NCBI GenBank assembly: GCA_022360095.1
Contig: JAKSDK010001243.1
Location: forward strand, 1-64,000
Direction of reading: 5' to 3'
DNA from: Phycisphaerales bacterium
Lineage (GTDB): Bacteria; Planctomycetota; Phycisphaerae; UBA1845; UTPLA1
Length of the DNA stretch: 64,000 bases
Part shown: one piece after another, positions 62,359 to 64,000 of the stretch
How the letters are laid out: every line of letters starts with the position of its first letter
How positions within the stretch are numbered: the stretch's first letter is position 1
Made by a program: the position numbers and the translations under genes
The notes under the pieces: model-generated
Told to the model about the DNA's origin: nothing
Database searches by the model: none
The model's input: the letters and a program-made list of their open reading frames with translations, nothing else

Positions 62359-63828
62359 GTGAAAACGAGAATAAGTGCGATTTACATCATCGCTTTCGCC
62401 GCGGGCATGATGACGGCAAACACCGCCGGAGCCGCCAGCCATAGCGATGCGCCGCTGATCAAGCAGGACCCTCAAGCCAATATTACGGACGTCTATGCGT
62501 TCATCGGAACCCGATACAACGATGCGAAACAAACTGTGCTCAACGTTATCGTGCAGGTTCGCCCGTTCTCAGAGCCGGGCGACGGACCCCATTATGACCG
62601 GTTCGCGGACGATGCGCGATACAGCATCCACATTACGAATCCGTCAACGGGAGAAACCCTCACGCGTTACGATTTCCGTTTCTCCGCCGTGGACCGAGGA
62701 TTGAAGAACCTCAACACGATCCTTTCATACGGCCTGGGCACCGAGGCCGGGCCGATCATGACGATCGATGACGCCCGGCAGAATTTTACGCAGATCTACA
62801 GAGTTCGAAAAAAGACCGAAACAGGAATCCAAACAATCGGAACAAACCTGTTAACGGGAATACCGAATGTCGGTGGAAACGTCACACCAGCTTACAATGA
62901 CGCAGACGGTCGAGCGGTTTCCGGAGCGACTGATTTTGATTCGCTGGATGTTTATACCCAGCAGGCCATACAGGAACTACCGTCAGGTGAAGTCGTTTTT
63001 GCCGGCCCCAGAGATGACGGATTTTACGCCGACATTCCGGGAATCTTCGATCTGTTGAACATTCGAATCCTGGACAACAACGGAAATCCGAACGACGGGC
63101 TCGGCCAGGACGGAAACGGCGTCAGTGGATTCACGGGCTTCAACGTCTTGTCCTTCGGAATTCAAATCCCGATCGAAGATTTGAAAGCCTCGTCTTTCTC
63201 CAGCGTTTTCTTCGGTGATCAAGAGGGCGTCGGCGTCTATGCCTCCGTAAGCCGGAGAGCCATCCGCTTACTAAAGAGAAACGGAACTCGCCTCAACGCC
63301 GGCCCCTTTGTTCAGGTCAACCGAATGGGCAACCCCTTGTTCAACGAGGCCTTCGTCGCCCTACCCGACAAAGACCGCTTCAATCGAAGTTCGCCTAAGG
63401 ACGATATCAGGAACTTTGCCACGTACGCGGAAAATCCCGAACTCGCGAATTTGCTCAACCTCGTGCGAAACACGAAATTCGTCAGCAACGGACGGGAAGA
63501 CCTCGTGAACATCTTCATTCCCGACGTGCTTCGCGTCGTCACCACGACAGGACCGGTCACCCTGTCCGGACAAAAGGGGTTCAGTCGTCTCGGTTTCCTC
63601 GGTGAGGATACGACGAACGGCGTCTCCAGTGGGTTTCCGAACGGACGCCGGCTCGGAGATGATGTCATCGACGTTGCACTCACTGCCCTGGCCAGCGGGC
63701 CGGACTTCAACGAGATCACCGTCGTCGGCGACAACGTCGCAGAGAATGACATCCCGTTCCAGCAGGTTTTTCCATACGCGGCGACACCCCACTCCGGTTC
63801 AAACAACCGAAAGGACCCCCAAGAATAA
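62359..63828 (+). CDS. DUF4331 family exported protein
   Basis: The protein starts with GTG at 62359 (GGAAAGG upstream) and has 489 residues. After a signal peptide (ISAIYIIAFAAGMMTANTAGA) comes SHSDAPLIKQDPQANITDVYAFIG, the defining opening of DUF4331, then DARYSIHITNPSTGETLTRYDFRF and a long C-terminal part with FVALPDKDRFNRSSPKDD. The function of DUF4331 is not established; the proteins are exported and beta-rich. A second exported protein begins 107 bases downstream in the same direction and may form an operon with it. Confidence 0.88.
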   Translation: MKTRISAIYIIAFAAGMMTANTAGAASHSDAPLIKQDPQANITDVYAFIGTRYNDAKQTVLNVIVQVRPFSEPGDGPHYDRFADDARYSIHITNPSTGETLTRYDFRFSAVDRGLKNLNTILSYGLGTEAGPIMTIDDARQNFTQIYRVRKKTETGIQTIGTNLLTGIPNVGGNVTPAYNDADGRAVSGATDFDSLDVYTQQAIQELPSGEVVFAGPRDDGFYADIPGIFDLLNIRILDNNGNPNDGLGQDGNGVSGFTGFNVLSFGIQIPIEDLKASSFSSVFFGDQEGVGVYASVSRRAIRLLKRNGTRLNAGPFVQVNRMGNPLFNEAFVALPDKDRFNRSSPKDDIRNFATYAENPELANLLNLVRNTKFVSNGREDLVNIFIPDVLRVVTTTGPVTLSGQKGFSRLGFLGEDTTNGVSSGFPNGRRLGDDVIDVALTALASGPDFNEITVVGDNVAENDIPFQQVFPYAATPHSGSNNRKDPQE

Positions 63829-63860
63829 CCCCTGCATTGGGGAAAAAGGGGGAGCGGGTT

Positions 63861-63899
63861 GAGGGACCTGCGCGGGCGCGATCGCCCGCGCGGGCCCTC
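63861..63899. other. Strong GC-rich hairpin after the DUF4331 gene
   Basis: GCGCGGGCG (63870-63878) pairs with CGCCCGCGC (63883-63891), with outer pairs CC/GG and GAGGG (63861-63865) with CCCTC (63895-63899). No T-run follows, so it is a pause, processing site or leader structure as likely as a terminator. Confidence 0.4.
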
Positions 63900-63934
63900 G
63901 CCTCAAACAGAAAATCTTCAACAAAGGAACCCTA

Positions 63935-64000
63935 ATGATGAAGTATGCACTCATTTCCATCGCGATCGTAAGCGGTCTTTGTGGAGTCACGAAAGCCCAC
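63935..64000 (+). CDS. Exported protein, partial at right edge
   Basis: ATG at 63935 has AAAGGAACC upstream. The 22 codons visible read MMKYALISIAIVSGLCGVTKAH, a signal peptide. The rest of the gene lies beyond the window, so no function can be given. Confidence 0.6.
   Translation, partial: MMKYALISIAIVSGLCGVTKAH

Overview
The window looks like a chromosome segment of a planctomycete, most likely a Phycisphaerae-type or uncultured Planctomycetota lineage. The evidence is the mix of gene families: five ECF sigma factors, two very large Ser/Thr kinases with TPR tails, secreted proteins with dockerin-like or PEP-CTERM tails, beta-helix surface proteins, a giant RHS protein, and ECF/anti-sigma/CHAT and caspase genes. 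No rRNA gene or intact tRNA gene was found.

Region 1 (1-15.5 kb, all minus strand) is the right part of a tailed-phage prophage. Read from right to left it holds accessory genes (pentapeptide protein, an Acb2-like anti-CBASS protein, a secreted beta-helix protein, small proteins), a replication initiator with an iteron cluster inside it, a DUF5131 protein, a RuvC-like resolvase and a C5 methyltransferase. A repeat array follows, then the lambda-type head module: TerS, TerL, gpW-like protein, portal, protease-capsid fusion and DUF2190 decoration protein. The head genes overlap by ATGA and share one transcription direction. Tail, lysis, integrase and repressor genes are not in the window.

Region 2 (15.5-24.3 kb) carries repeats, including a tRNA-Pro-like element that recurs at 34.3 kb, then two zinc-ribbon membrane proteins. 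Next comes a secreted caspase / CsgG-like lipoprotein / caspase-DUF4384 cluster, and a small cupin.

Region 3 (24.3-43.6 kb) has a two-RCK potassium channel, a kinase-TPR gene with its ECF sigma factor, PEP-CTERM and beta-helix/dockerin surface proteins, an ECF gene whose partner kinase has decayed, a three-gene operon of secreted proteins (fibre-like, metalloprotease, dockerin-like), and a second ECF plus kinase-TPR pair.

Region 4 (43.8-54.3 kb) is a signalling block. It encodes an exported repeat protein, a histidine kinase whose PAS domain has the FixL haem residues, an HD-GYP response regulator and a GGEEF response regulator. A secreted TPR-CHAT protein follows, convergent with an ECF sigma / double zinc-finger anti-sigma pair. 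The likely logic is one oxygen-responsive kinase controlling both degradation and synthesis of cyclic di-GMP.

Region 5 (54.3-64 kb) has a 1955-residue RHS protein with a dockerin-like insert, an ECF/ChrR-type cupin anti-sigma pair, a terminator-like repeat cluster, a small lipoprotein, a DUF4331 protein and the start of one more exported protein.
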